This document shows, in pieces, positions 28,015-36,817 of a stretch of 64,000 nt of DNA; within the stretch, counting starts at the first letter, position 1; every line of letters begins with the position of its first letter. Below the pieces are notes generated by a model that saw nothing but the letters and a program-made list of their open reading frames with translations, had not been told where the DNA came from and searched no databases. Location: the NCBI GenBank assembly GCA_029203185.1, contig CP119310.1, positions 1,426,001 to 1,490,000 of the forward strand. The letters are read 5' to 3'. Source of the DNA: Candidatus Chryseobacterium colombiense. Its GTDB lineage: Bacteria > Bacteroidota > Bacteroidia > Flavobacteriales > Weeksellaceae. The position numbers and the translations under genes were made by a program.

Positions 28015-28809
28015 TTACTTGATTATTTTATCTGCTAATTCATCCATATAAGCTTGGCGACCCATTTCTTCATATTTGGCAAAATGTCTGTTTACATCTT
28101 CGCCTGCAATGTATCTAATCTGCTTTTTACCATCGGTAGCCGCTTCGTAAACAATATCTGCAATCATTTCAGCTGTAGAAAAATAGCTTCCGAAATCAAA
28201 ATGTGCCATTGATTTTCCAAATCCTTCTTTGTATTCTTCCGCCACAGCCCATATAGCGTTTTCGCCGAACTGCGATTTGATGATGCCTGGAGCAATCGTT
28301 TTTATCCCGATATTGAACAGCCCAAGCTCCGGAACCATTCCTTCTGTCCAGCCTTCAATAGCCACCTTGGAGGCATTGTATATCGTATTGAAAGGAACTG
28401 GCATCAGTCCGGCCATCGAAGTGGTCGATATAAACAATCCTTGTTTTCTCTCTTTGAAATGAGGAATAAATGCTTTGGTAACACGTATCGTCCCCAGCAT
28501 ATTGGTGTCAAATAGTTTTACAATTTCTTCATCGGTAAGGTTTTCCAATGGACCGCCCAAGCCGTAACCTGCATTGTTGAATACCACATCTACCGTTCCC
28601 AGCTCTAATGTTTTTGAAACGGTCTCTTCAATCTGTACCGGGTTGGTTACATCCAATGGAAGTACCGTTACGTTTTCCAGCTTTGCCAGTTCTTTTCCTT
28701 TGCTTATATCACGCATCGTTGCGATGACGTTCCAACCTTTTGACTGGAATAACACTGCCGTTGCATTTCCTAATCCGGTGGATGCTCCTGTAATAAATAT
28801 TGTTTTCAT
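28015..28809 (-). CDS. SDR-family oxidoreductase
   Basis: 264 residues from MKTIFITGASTGLG (28809); the longer frame to 28887 overlaps the gene upstream and is not needed. It has the TGASTGLG cofactor motif, NNAGYG, a Ser in ISTTSMAGLM and the catalytic YNASK. This is a classical NAD(P)H-dependent alcohol/ketone reductase. It starts 19 bp after the stop of the flavodoxin-like gene. Confidence 0.92.
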   Translation of the reverse strand: MKTIFITGASTGLGNATAVLFQSKGWNVIATMRDISKGKELAKLENVTVLPLDVTNPVQIEETVSKTLELGTVDVVFNNAGYGLGGPLENLTDEEIVKLFDTNMLGTIRVTKAFIPHFKERKQGLFISTTSMAGLMPVPFNTIYNASKVAIEGWTEGMVPELGLFNIGIKTIAPGIIKSQFGENAIWAVAEEYKEGFGKSMAHFDFGSYFSTAEMIADIVYEAATDGKKQIRYIAGEDVNRHFAKYEEMGRQAYMDELADKIIK

Positions 28810-28828
28810 TTTTATTCTTTCTATCGTT

Positions 28829-29428
28829 TTAAATAATACTTGCCAAATAGATCTTATAATTCTCCAAGTCTTCTTTGGGAGTGCCATTCTTCACCACATC
28901 AAAACTGTTAAATCCCGGTAGTATGTCTGCTCCACAAAAAGCATAATTACTCGTAATATTCAATAAGAGGTCATCTGTGGTTTTACCTTTCATCAGGTTC
29001 TGATTTTCATCACCGAAAGCTTCTCCGGGAGCATTCCACGTGGCGGATACCAAGAATTTTTTGCCCTTTAATTTACCGCCTGAACCGTATTGCTTACTTG
29101 AATCCTGTCGGGTACGTCCGTCGCCTTCCAGAAACTCACGTTTGGCGTGACCTGCTTCAAAAAGTTCATCTGTATACTTTTTGTAAATCCAGGGAGCACC
29201 GAACCAGTTGATAGGCGTTTGAAGGATAATAATATCTGCCTGAAGATGCTTGGCAACCTCTTCTTCGGAGTTGTAGCCGCCTTCTACTTTAGTCTCTAAT
29301 ACTTCGTAGCCGTTGGAAAGAAAAAAATCTTTTGCTACCTCTTGCAAAGAAGCATTTAACTTACCCTCAGATCTGTTCGGGTAAGTTAAATGCGTATTGA
29401 TTAATAAAACTGTTTTGGTTTTATCCAT
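28829..29428 (-). CDS. NAD(P)H-dependent quinone reductase-like flavoprotein (MdaB/flavodoxin fold)
   Basis: 199 residues. LLINTHLTYPNRSEGKLNASLQEVA is the FMN/FAD-binding start of MdaB/YwrO-type enzymes. IILQTPINWFGAPWIYKKYTDELFE and the LVSATWNAPGEAFG block follow, as in modulators of drug activity B. Such enzymes reduce quinones by two electrons. Confidence 0.88.
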   Translation of the reverse strand: MDKTKTVLLINTHLTYPNRSEGKLNASLQEVAKDFFLSNGYEVLETKVEGGYNSEEEVAKHLQADIIILQTPINWFGAPWIYKKYTDELFEAGHAKREFLEGDGRTRQDSSKQYGSGGKLKGKKFLVSATWNAPGEAFGDENQNLMKGKTTDDLLLNITSNYAFCGADILPGFNSFDVVKNGTPKEDLENYKIYLASII

Positions 29429-29442
29429 TCTTATTCTTTCGA

Positions 29443-30078
29443 TTAATAAAAAGCAGGCTTATCTCCGTAAACGCCAGGTTTATTAATACCCACACTCGCT
29501 TTTACGTCTTTTTCAGGGTGCAGAATAACATCAGCAATGTAAGCACCTACGGCTTTTCTTGCTACTTCAGTACCTAAGAAAGGTTCTCCTTTTTGAGTGG
29601 TTTCATAATCCGTCTCGTCTTTGTCAGTCAACCAAGATGGACGCACTACAGTATAATCCAATCCTGATTTTTCTACATTACGTGTTGCCTTACCGTAACG
29701 TACAAGATCAGAACCTATCATACGATTGTTCCATTCCCCGAACTTACCTGCAACCTCGTCATAAACGCCAAGACAAGTCACGAAAATCAGACGTTTTACG
29801 CCTTGCTGTGTCATTGTTTCAGCGATGGCTGTCGCCATTTTATCCACATCTCCTGCAAGGTTGGCATACACAATATCCTGACCTTTGATAGCGTTGGTTA
29901 AGTCTTCGTTGTTCAAAACATCACCGCTGATAAGGTTAATATCAGAACCGCTTTGTGGTAATTGTTCCGCATGTCTTGCGAATAATGTTAATTCTATATT
30001 TTTATTTTCCTGTAGGAAGCTGATTGCATGTTGTGCAATTGCACCGCCAGCTCCCAATACTAAAACTTTTGTACTCAT
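29443..30078 (-). CDS. NAD(P)-binding protein (NmrA/atypical SDR)
   Basis: 211 residues. The start VLVLGAGGAIAQHAISFL is the Rossmann motif. RLIFVTCLGVYDEV and YTVVRPSWLTDKDETDYETTQ follow, as in NAD(P)H-binding SDRs of the YwnB/NmrA type. It is five bases from the next gene downstream of it in the cluster, consistent with one transcript. Confidence 0.87.
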   Translation of the reverse strand: MSTKVLVLGAGGAIAQHAISFLQENKNIELTLFARHAEQLPQSGSDINLISGDVLNNEDLTNAIKGQDIVYANLAGDVDKMATAIAETMTQQGVKRLIFVTCLGVYDEVAGKFGEWNNRMIGSDLVRYGKATRNVEKSGLDYTVVRPSWLTDKDETDYETTQKGEPFLGTEVARKAVGAYIADVILHPEKDVKASVGINKPGVYGDKPAFY

Positions 30079-30083
30079 TTTTG

Positions 30084-30590
30084 TTATTTTTTATTTTTCT
30101 GGATTAATTCTATCTTCATATCTACCTGACCTTTCGATGCTTTTAAAGTGGAAATGTCGCCTTCCACTTCGCCTATGATAACAAACTCATTATTTTCGAA
30201 ATGACCGGCTTCAAAAAATACTCCTAAACCATTGTATTCCTGTGAATAGATCAACTGACCTTTCTTGGCTGTATTTACAAAGGAAGCATTGTCTATAGGA
30301 AGAATTTTTGGAGTTACACCATAATAATGATTGTCGTGATATACGGCTGCTGTTGTTTCAAATGAACCAATTTTCAGCAATGCTGCTGCCGTTTTATTGT
30401 TTGCCAGCTTAAAAACAAAGGATTTGCCATCAATGCTAATCTTTATTTTATCACTTTCGGATGTGTTGTTATGAATTGTTGTGTTTTCAACCAACGGAAG
30501 TTTTTCTCCATTGGTCGAAGTAGCCTTGTTACTACAGGAAATAATCCCGATTGTTGCGGCTATTGCTAATAATGAGATATACTTTTTCAT
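30084..30590 (-). CDS. Cyclophilin-like fold lipoprotein (paralogue of 13832)
   Basis: 168 residues. Signal MKKYISLLAIAATIGIISCS with lipobox IISC. The mature part has KIKISIDGKSFVFKLANNKTAAALLKIGSFETTAAVYHDNHYYGV, then KGQLIYSQEYNGLGVFFEAGH, the same fold as the lipoprotein at 13832 though diverged. It lies in the same neighbourhood of cupin and hydrolase genes. Confidence 0.78.
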   Translation of the reverse strand: MKKYISLLAIAATIGIISCSNKATSTNGEKLPLVENTTIHNNTSESDKIKISIDGKSFVFKLANNKTAAALLKIGSFETTAAVYHDNHYYGVTPKILPIDNASFVNTAKKGQLIYSQEYNGLGVFFEAGHFENNEFVIIGEVEGDISTLKASKGQVDMKIELIQKNKK

Positions 30591-30691
30591 CCGTTACTAT
30601 TTTTGTTTGCTGTTTCACAGCGATTATTTTGGTCGAATGGAGCGCTTATAAAATTTTCTGATATAGAAAATTTGTATAGGCGTTTCATTTT

Positions 30692-31093
30692 TTATTTTCC
30701 GTTGTACGCTTCATCAGACACTGGTTCCATCCAGTTCACCAGTCCCTTTTCAGCATTAAGTCCTATTGCCGTATGGATCATAATACCATCAGGTGATGCT
30801 CCATGCCAGTGTTTAACCTCCGGCATAATATTTACAAAATCTCCTGCTTTGATTTTTTGTACAGGTTTTCCTTCTTCCTGATAGTAGCAACCCCCTTCAC
30901 GAACCAATAAAATCTGATTGCTTGCATGTGTATGCCACTTTGTACGCGTTTTTGGTTTAAACAAAACTTCACCGATATATGCATTGGTCTTTTCATCAGG
31001 ATTTACATAGGTTTTTAGCAAAGCCTGTCCTGTAAAATAATTCTCAGGGGCTGGTTGATACCCCATTTCCGTTATTTCTTTTTCTGTGTACAT
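30692..31093 (-). CDS. Cupin-domain protein (paralogue of 13321)
   Basis: About 133 residues from MYTEKEITEMGY (31093); an in-frame start at 31153 would add 20 residues unlike the family. The metal motif is TKWHTHASNQILLVREGGCYYQEEGKP, then GDFVNIMPEVKHWHGASPDGIMIHTAIG. The C-terminus LVNWMEPVSDEAYNGK matches the cassette cupin almost word for word in pattern. It follows the hydrolase at 31171 on the same strand. Confidence 0.9.
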   Translation of the reverse strand: MYTEKEITEMGYQPAPENYFTGQALLKTYVNPDEKTNAYIGEVLFKPKTRTKWHTHASNQILLVREGGCYYQEEGKPVQKIKAGDFVNIMPEVKHWHGASPDGIMIHTAIGLNAEKGLVNWMEPVSDEAYNGK

Positions 31094-31170
31094 TATATCT
31101 GACTGAAATAGAAAAATACCAATGACTTTACCAATTGATAAAGCCATTGGCAATTACTTGTTATTATTGA

Positions 31171-32082
31171 TTAAAGATTCTCTTGATAGAACGGAATCAA
31201 TTTATCCAATGCGATTTTCACCGGTTCCGGTTTGTCATATAGATCATAGTGAGACCATCCTTCAACCACTACCAACTCTTTTTTAGTAGAAGCAGCACGG
31301 CGAATGATTTCAAAACCATCTCTGTACGCTCCGAAAGCTCCAGGTTTGCGTCCTACAACAACCATTAACGGCTGCGTTAATAATTTCTCTGCTAAGTTGT
31401 AAGCATCCCACGTCATTGCTGCTGCATTGTGAGAGAACAACGTTTTGTTTACACCGTTTGGTTTTTCACCACGAGCAGTACGGTAGTATTCTGTAGCTTC
31501 TAAAATGTCAATATCCGCATTCGCTTCTTTTGCCATTTCATATGTTGGATACAATCCCTGATCAACTCTTAATGCTTCTCCTCTTGCTTCTGCCGTTCTT
31601 TGTGCCGCAATCGCTTCAAGATTGGCAATCGGGTCACCAAACTCACGCATTACACGACCATAATTTGCTCCTGTAAGTGTTGCGACCGCTTTGATACGAC
31701 GTTCTTTCATGGTTGCGCTGATTACATAACCACCTGCACCACACATTCCTAATGCACCAATACGGTTTTCATCAACGAAAGGTAGCGTTACCAAATAGTC
31801 ACAAGCATAGCTGTAATCTTCCACACGGAATGATGGATCTTCCAAAAATCTTGGTTCACCGCCGCTTTCACCCTGGAAAGATGCATCAGGAACCAGTACT
31901 ACAAACCCAGCATCGGCAAATGCCTGTCCGTAAACGTTTCCTGAAGTCTGCTCTTTACAGCTTCCGATTGGGTGGGTGCTGATGATAACAGGATATTTTT
32001 TGTTCTCGTCAAAGTTTGGAGGGAAAAGCAAATCTGCTGCGATGTCCCAATAAAGTGCTTTAAATTTTACTGATTGTTTCAT
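31171..32082 (-). CDS. Alpha/beta-hydrolase with cysteine nucleophile
   Basis: 303 residues, no signal peptide (MKQSVKFKALYWDIAADL). Elbow IGALGMCGAGGYVISA with Cys as likely nucleophile, HPIGSCKEQTSGNVYG as oxyanion region, His in EGWSHYDLYDKPE. It heads the long minus-strand cluster and is preceded by an operator and -7 box. It is a paralogue of 36818; the first ten codons match the remnant at 35558-35590 in all but one residue. Confidence 0.9.
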   Translation of the reverse strand: MKQSVKFKALYWDIAADLLFPPNFDENKKYPVIISTHPIGSCKEQTSGNVYGQAFADAGFVVLVPDASFQGESGGEPRFLEDPSFRVEDYSYACDYLVTLPFVDENRIGALGMCGAGGYVISATMKERRIKAVATLTGANYGRVMREFGDPIANLEAIAAQRTAEARGEALRVDQGLYPTYEMAKEANADIDILEATEYYRTARGEKPNGVNKTLFSHNAAAMTWDAYNLAEKLLTQPLMVVVGRKPGAFGAYRDGFEIIRRAASTKKELVVVEGWSHYDLYDKPEPVKIALDKLIPFYQENL

Positions 32083-32130
32083 TTTATATTTTTTTTAATT
32101 GTGGTTAAACATTCGCTTATTTTAACAATA

Positions 32131-32200
32131 CAAAGGTAAATAGACATATAAGCTACATTTGAAAACAAAACACTTTAAAAACGAAACTTTTTACGGATTG
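32131..32200 (-). promoter_or_regulatory. Operator copy A and -7 box for the hydrolase operon
   Basis: On the minus strand the element AATCCGTAAAAAGTTTCG continues into TTTTTAAAGTGTTTTGTTTT. A spacer of 27 nt from its TTG leads to TACCTTTG (32131-32138), a -7 box. The spacing is identical to copies D and E, which suggests an activator-dependent promoter. Confidence 0.7.
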
Positions 32201-32362
32201 GGGAATGTTTGTGAAAAGCGAAAGATCAACTTATCTTTTTTTGTATTTTAGCAGTTAGAAAATACAGATATAAATATTTGATGATTTAGAGAACTTCGCA
32301 TATTTATGTGTTATCTGCAAGCGTTTTAAAAAATCGCGTAATTAAGTTAATAAAATCTAAAA

Positions 32363-33049
32363 ATGATGTGCAAAAAAAATTTCATTATCTGTTTATTCAT
32401 ATTATTAAATGTTCACATTTTTGCTCAAAATAACTTCTATAAGATGGCGAATGGTAAGGTTTTGAGTCAAGAAGAATTTAATAAAGCGAAAGAAAATGCT
32501 TCAAAAAACGGAAAGATAGAAGAATCGATTTTAAAAAGTGAAACAAAAAATGATTCAATAATTAATACAACGAGAATAACAATTATAACAAAAGATGAAG
32601 ATGGAAACTACTTCGATCCATATTCTGAACCTAAAAAATTGTTATACAAGCATTTTCCTATTGAAAATTTTAAAAATAATGCTAAGAAACAATTTTCACA
32701 AAATTATCTTAAAGGGAAACCCACTTTTATAAATTTTTGGTTTAGGCATTGTATACCTTGTATAAATGAAATTCCACTTTTAAATTCACTAAAAGAAAAA
32801 TATGGAGACAGAGTGAATTTTTTATCTATTACTTATGAAAATAAAAAAAGTGTTGAAGAATTTCTAAAGAAGAAAAACATAAACTTTAAACATATAACTG
32901 ATTCTAAAAAACAATTAGATGATTTAAACTATTCTTCTTATCCCACAAATCTCATTTTAGACAAAAATGGAAATGTAAAATATGTTTTCGGAGAAATCTC
33001 TAATTCTGAAGATGATTTAAGCTTAATTCTTGATGAACTTTTAAAATAG
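32363..33049 (+). CDS. Exported thioredoxin-like protein (TlpA/AhpC-TSA type)
   Basis: 228 residues. Signal peptide MCKKNFIICLFILLNVHIFA with a cut after FAQ. A charged linker follows, then a thioredoxin fold: PTFINFWFRHCIPCINEIPLLNSL with CxxC (CIPC) at about residues 130-133, and cis-Pro in YSSYPTNLILDKNG. It would act as a periplasmic thiol-disulfide reductase. It has its own terminator. Confidence 0.9.
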   Translation: MMCKKNFIICLFILLNVHIFAQNNFYKMANGKVLSQEEFNKAKENASKNGKIEESILKSETKNDSIINTTRITIITKDEDGNYFDPYSEPKKLLYKHFPIENFKNNAKKQFSQNYLKGKPTFINFWFRHCIPCINEIPLLNSLKEKYGDRVNFLSITYENKKSVEEFLKKKNINFKHITDSKKQLDDLNYSSYPTNLILDKNGNVKYVFGEISNSEDDLSLILDELLK

Positions 33050-33103
33050 AACGCCTGATGCCAAAAGCAGTGCAAATGCTCACGGCACCACAACCAAATA
33101 ATA

Positions 33104-33142
33104 AAAGCCTTTCTGTATTTTATAAATATAGAAAGGCTTTTT
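33104..33142 (+). terminator. Terminator of the thioredoxin-like gene
   Basis: An 11-bp stem AAAGCCTTTCT/AGAAAGGCTTT with a 15-nt loop and following T residues, 55 bp past the stop. Confidence 0.85.
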
Positions 33143-33181
33143 GGATTTTTTAAGAAATGGGTGCTGTCTAATACTTTTGAA

Positions 33182-33221
33182 CAAACAAAACACTTTAAAA
33201 ACGAAACATTTTACTGAATGA
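33182..33221 (-). repeat. Operator copy B (orphan)
   Basis: Same element as copies A, D and E (CATTCAGTAAAATGTTTCG then the T-rich arm on the minus strand), but without a -7 box at the usual distance and without a gene to drive. It is probably left over from a deleted unit. Confidence 0.6.
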
Positions 33222-33324
33222 GGAATTATCAGTTCGTGCTAAGTGAACGACAATAGCAATTCATCTAACCGACGATACAACCCCAGAAATATTTGTATAA
33301 TTTTGTATAGAATAGAACATTAGT

Positions 33325-33843
33325 ATGACAATAGAAGAAATATTTCAAGATAAAACCATAAAAGCAAAAGGTAAGGTTTCTGCAATCGGAGAATGGCTGC
33401 TAAATAACGAACTACCTTTGGACGAGTTACTGGCTTATGCCGAAAAACAAAAGGCTACAGATAAAGCTACCTGCATAGAAGCTGTGGAGTATGCAACTAA
33501 AAAAAATCTCAATCTTGCTGATGATAATTTGCTTAACTATGTAACCAAGGCACTAAAAGACGAAGAGCCGAGGGTTAAATGGGAAAGTGCGAAAGTAATA
33601 GGAAACATTGCCAAACTTTTTCCGACACAGCTAAATCAATCTATTGATAATCTTTTGCCAAATGCAGAAAATACGGGAACGGTTGTTCGCTGGGCAACAG
33701 TTTACGCATTGGCAGAGATACTAAAACTAAAAACAGAGAGCAATATAAAGTTGCTACCGAAAATTGAAGTCCTTTGCGAAAAGGAAGAGGATAACGGCGT
33801 AAAGAAAAAGTATCTTGATGCATTAAAGAAAATGAAGAAATAA
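33325..33843 (+). CDS. HEAT-repeat protein
   Basis: 172 residues, all helical, with pairs of helices of HEAT/armadillo type: LLNYVTKALKDEEPRVKWESAKVIGNIAKLFP, then TVVRWATVYALAEILKL. Such proteins bind partners or, in some cases, DNA; no catalytic residue is visible. It may be cotranscribed with the next gene, 31 bp away. Confidence 0.75.
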   Translation: MTIEEIFQDKTIKAKGKVSAIGEWLLNNELPLDELLAYAEKQKATDKATCIEAVEYATKKNLNLADDNLLNYVTKALKDEEPRVKWESAKVIGNIAKLFPTQLNQSIDNLLPNAENTGTVVRWATVYALAEILKLKTESNIKLLPKIEVLCEKEEDNGVKKKYLDALKKMKK

Positions 33844-33874
33844 AAAATTATACAAATAGAAGCTCCGTGCAAAT

Positions 33875-34381
33875 ATGATAATAGAAACCTCCAGATTAAA
33901 AATAATACCATTATCTTATAATCAGTTATTAAATTATACTTTTCCGAACCAATTGGAAAGTTCTTTGGGTTTAATTGAAAATGGAAGATTGGTTTCTTCA
34001 AAGGTTACCAAGAAAATCAAAGAACAAATTCTTCCAAAAATAGCAGTCGAAAGTCAGGATAATTTATTTATTACATTTTGGATAATAATATTGAAGTCGG
34101 AAAATGTAATGTCCGCTGAGTTCTGCTTTAAAGGAAAGCCGGATGATAACGATACTGCAGAAATTGGCTACGCCACTTTTACGAATTTCCAGAATTTAGG
34201 AATTATGACAGAAACTATAAAAGCCATCACAGGTTGGATATTTGAAAATACTTGCGTCAAGACCATAGTTGCAGAAACTGACCCGAATAATTATAGTTCT
34301 CATCGGACTTTGGAAAAGAATAATTTTAGAAGAGTAAAAGAAAATCCCGATAACTGGATTTGGAAATTGGAAAAACAGTAG
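33875..34381 (+). CDS. GNAT-family N-acetyltransferase (RimJ/RimL type)
   Basis: 168 residues. Starts IIETSRLKIIPLSYNQLLNY, as in RimJ/RimL-like enzymes. The CoA-binding part is AEIGYATFTNFQNLGIMTETIKAITGWIFENT, then IVAETDPNNYSSHRTLEKNNFRRV. Acceptor unknown. Confidence 0.9.
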   Translation: MIIETSRLKIIPLSYNQLLNYTFPNQLESSLGLIENGRLVSSKVTKKIKEQILPKIAVESQDNLFITFWIIILKSENVMSAEFCFKGKPDDNDTAEIGYATFTNFQNLGIMTETIKAITGWIFENTCVKTIVAETDPNNYSSHRTLEKNNFRRVKENPDNWIWKLEKQ

Positions 34382-34400
34382 ATGAGCTATAATTATCTTA

Positions 34401-34435
34401 AAAACATCTTAAACCGAAACATTATTTTACTGATT
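34401..34435 (-). repeat. Operator-like element copy C overlapping the AraC stop
   Basis: The minus strand reads GGAATCAGTAAAATAATGTT: the AraC codons AAT CAG and stop TAA form part of the element. No -7 box follows. Confidence 0.55.
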
Positions 34436-35296
34436 CCTGAAAACTTTAGGTGAGATACCTGTTTTCTGACGGAAGAATCTGGCGAAAGAGGTCGGGTAAT
34501 CAAATCCTAAACTGTAACCGATTTCACTTATAGAGAGTTTTGTGTTTTGTAGTTTCTTTTTTGCTATCTGTATAATTTCTTCATGGATATGATCAATAGG
34601 TGTTGTACCAGTGAAATGTCTAATAAGGTCTCCAAAGTAGTTAGGGGAAAGGTTGCTTTTTTGTGCAAAATAGGCAACCGAGGGTATCCCAGGTACACTT
34701 TTGTTCAAGTGGTAGAAGTCTTCTAAGTTTTTACGAAAATCAGCTATGGTCGTTTCGTAAATATCGCTACGGGTTTCAAACTGACGTTCATAAAAGTTCT
34801 TAACAGAGGTCAGTATTAGATTCAAGTATGATATAACTATCATTCTTGAATAGTCAGTTTTTTCAAATTCGTTTTTAGCTTTTTCGAACAGGTCTAACAA
34901 AAGGTTTTCTTCTTGGGATGTAAGAATAAGCGCTTCATGATTATTGTAATGGACAAAGTTATAGTCCTTGACATACTTTTCAAGGTAATTGCTGCTCACC
35001 ATAATGGCATACCCTGACATCGGTCGTGTTATTTTCCATTTCACAGTATTCTGAGGGCAGTCTACGTACAAGTGGGACGAATTTGTCTGGTCAATCCAAT
35101 GTTTATAAAACGGTTGCTTTTTATCCAATGGTGGATTTATTGCAATTAGATAAAAATCAATTGTAACAGGATTTGATTCTGGACTCGCGTTTTCATTCTG
35201 GTCCCCGAAAAAGACAATATGCATATCGTCGTTTTTTAGGTCATTTATACCCAAATAATGGGCATATTCACTGAGGTTATAAATCTTTTTATTCAT
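34427..35296 (-). CDS. AraC-family transcriptional regulator
   Basis: 289 residues. N-terminal sensing domain; complete C-terminal AraC domain with YFAQKSNLSPNYFGDLIRHFTGTTPIDHI and LSISEIGYSLGFDYPTSFARFFRQKTGISPKVFRNQ. It is close to the regulator at 40237 and related to 16163. Probably it controls the hydrolase genes preceded by the shared operator. Confidence 0.93.
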   Translation of the reverse strand: MNKKIYNLSEYAHYLGINDLKNDDMHIVFFGDQNENASPESNPVTIDFYLIAINPPLDKKQPFYKHWIDQTNSSHLYVDCPQNTVKWKITRPMSGYAIMVSSNYLEKYVKDYNFVHYNNHEALILTSQEENLLLDLFEKAKNEFEKTDYSRMIVISYLNLILTSVKNFYERQFETRSDIYETTIADFRKNLEDFYHLNKSVPGIPSVAYFAQKSNLSPNYFGDLIRHFTGTTPIDHIHEEIIQIAKKKLQNTKLSISEIGYSLGFDYPTSFARFFRQKTGISPKVFRNQ

Positions 35297-35557
35297 TATT
35301 ATAATTGTCCAAAAATTTTAAAAATGCAATAATTTAAGTCCTTTAATAATCGCTATTTTTACGCTTAACCAATAAATGTTTTCAGTGTAAATATTCTTTC
35401 ATCATAAAATTCATCATAATTATCCCCATACAAACGGGGCTTTCTTGTTCATGTTCTTTTATATATGGCAAATGCGTATGAACTACAATAAGAAAAATAG
35501 TTTTAACGAAGTTTCATTCTGTAAAAAGTGGCACTCCATCATTGATTTCTGAAATCT

Positions 35558-35590
35558 TTAAAGTGCTTTAAATTTTACTGACTTTTTCAT
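35558..35590 (-). pseudogene. 5' remnant of a third hydrolase gene
   Basis: ATG at 35590 encodes MKKSVKFKAL then stop. The intact hydrolase at 31171 begins MKQSVKFKAL, and the DNA matches up to AAAGCACTTTA, after which the sequence is unrelated. The promoter and operator (copy D) are preserved upstream. A deletion removed the rest of the gene. Confidence 0.75.
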
Positions 35591-35637
35591 TTTCTATTTT
35601 TTTAATTGTGATTAAACATTAACCTCTTTTGATGATA

Positions 35638-35706
35638 CAAATGTAGACCAACATTTAAGCAAGGTTTGAAAACAAAATACTTAAAAAACGAAATGTTTTA
35701 CTGATT
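35638..35706 (-). promoter_or_regulatory. Operator copy D and -7 box of the lost hydrolase
   Basis: Minus strand: AATCAGTAAAACATTTCG plus the T-rich arm, 27 nt from its TTG, then TACATTTG (35638-35645). The architecture is intact, but only ten codons of gene remain. Confidence 0.7.
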
Positions 35707-35742
35707 GAGAATTTATGTTTCCAATTGTCATAAATTAAAAAA

Positions 35743-35772
35743 ACTACGGAAGATATTTAAAGCTTCCGTAGT
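35743..35772 (-). terminator. Terminator of the hydrolase at 35780
   Basis: Ten-bp stem ACTACGGAAG/CTTCCGTAGT with a T7 run on the minus strand. It may also work in the other direction (TTTTT follows on plus). Confidence 0.85.
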
Positions 35773-35779
35773 CTTGTTT

Positions 35780-36799
35780 TTATTTCATATGTTTCTCTAA
35801 GAAAGCTAATGCTTTTTCCGGAGTTCTGCCGAAGTAATTATAACCATCTTTAAATCTTAATGTACTGTCAATCCAGATAAGTTCTTTATCACTTCCTGGA
35901 ATGGCATCAAATGTAGCCTGATCTGTTTCCGGGTTTTTGGTCCAGGTATCATGCTCCACTTGCCACATTAACAAAGGCATTGTTACATTTTTTGCATATT
36001 TTTTCGGATCCATTTCTTTGCGGGAAAAGCCACCTGCTTTCAGTAATTCGAAATCCAATAAATCAAGGTATTGAGATACGCCGTACAACTCTGAAAACGC
36101 TTGATAAATAGGTCCCATATTAGGTACGAGCGGACTTATGAAGCATTTTACGTTTGCAAATAATTCGGGTTGTTTATCCAGTGCCACCCATTGCGAAATA
36201 GCACCTAAACACTGATTGAACAAAGCGACTTTCATTGTACCTAATCTTGGATGATTGTCCACATATTTTTTCACTCCTACACAATCTCTCCATTCCAATT
36301 GACCAATACCGCTCATACCTCCGTTAGCTTCTCCACTTTGTCCGTGGTTTCTTAGGTCATAGGCTAAGACATTGTAACCAGCATCGGTTAAGATTTTCAT
36401 CTGATACACGAAATCAATTTCGATATTGTCAAATCCGGCCCAAGGCATTCCCAAGTGCCCCTGAAAACCTGCACGTGACATTGGCAATGCGTGGTTGAAG
36501 ATTATCAGCTTATCGCTTTCTCCACCTTTTGCGGGAATATACCATCCGCTAAGCGGCACGCCGTCATCCGCAAGAAAATAAATATCTTCCCAATTGGTCA
36601 TACCATAATCGTCCGGTGTTTTGTGGAGGATACTACGCCATTCTCTTTTGCAAACGTTTACCAAGCCCATGACTTTGGCATAATCTTCTTCCGAAATTTT
36701 GTCCATTTGTTTTTTTGCTGTTTCCAACAATTCTTTTGGCATTCTTGCTGTAGCAGTTGGCTGATGCTCCATTCCTGCTAAATTGATTTGATTTTCCAT
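35780..36799 (-). CDS. Alpha/beta-hydrolase family protein, unusual catalytic site
   Basis: 339 residues without signal peptide. The core is LIIFNHALPMSRAGFQG, YNVLAYDLRNHGQSGEANGG and an elbow KVALFNQCLGAISQWVAL, where NQCLG puts Cys at the nucleophile position. An acid is plausible in WQVEHDTWTKNPE, but no clear catalytic His is seen near the C-terminus. It may be inactive or use another residue. It lies 18 bp below the hydrolase at 36818 and is likely cotranscribed. Confidence 0.8.
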   Translation of the reverse strand: MENQINLAGMEHQPTATARMPKELLETAKKQMDKISEEDYAKVMGLVNVCKREWRSILHKTPDDYGMTNWEDIYFLADDGVPLSGWYIPAKGGESDKLIIFNHALPMSRAGFQGHLGMPWAGFDNIEIDFVYQMKILTDAGYNVLAYDLRNHGQSGEANGGMSGIGQLEWRDCVGVKKYVDNHPRLGTMKVALFNQCLGAISQWVALDKQPELFANVKCFISPLVPNMGPIYQAFSELYGVSQYLDLLDFELLKAGGFSRKEMDPKKYAKNVTMPLLMWQVEHDTWTKNPETDQATFDAIPGSDKELIWIDSTLRFKDGYNYFGRTPEKALAFLEKHMK

Positions 36800-36817
36800 T
36801 TTTTTTGTATCTATTTA

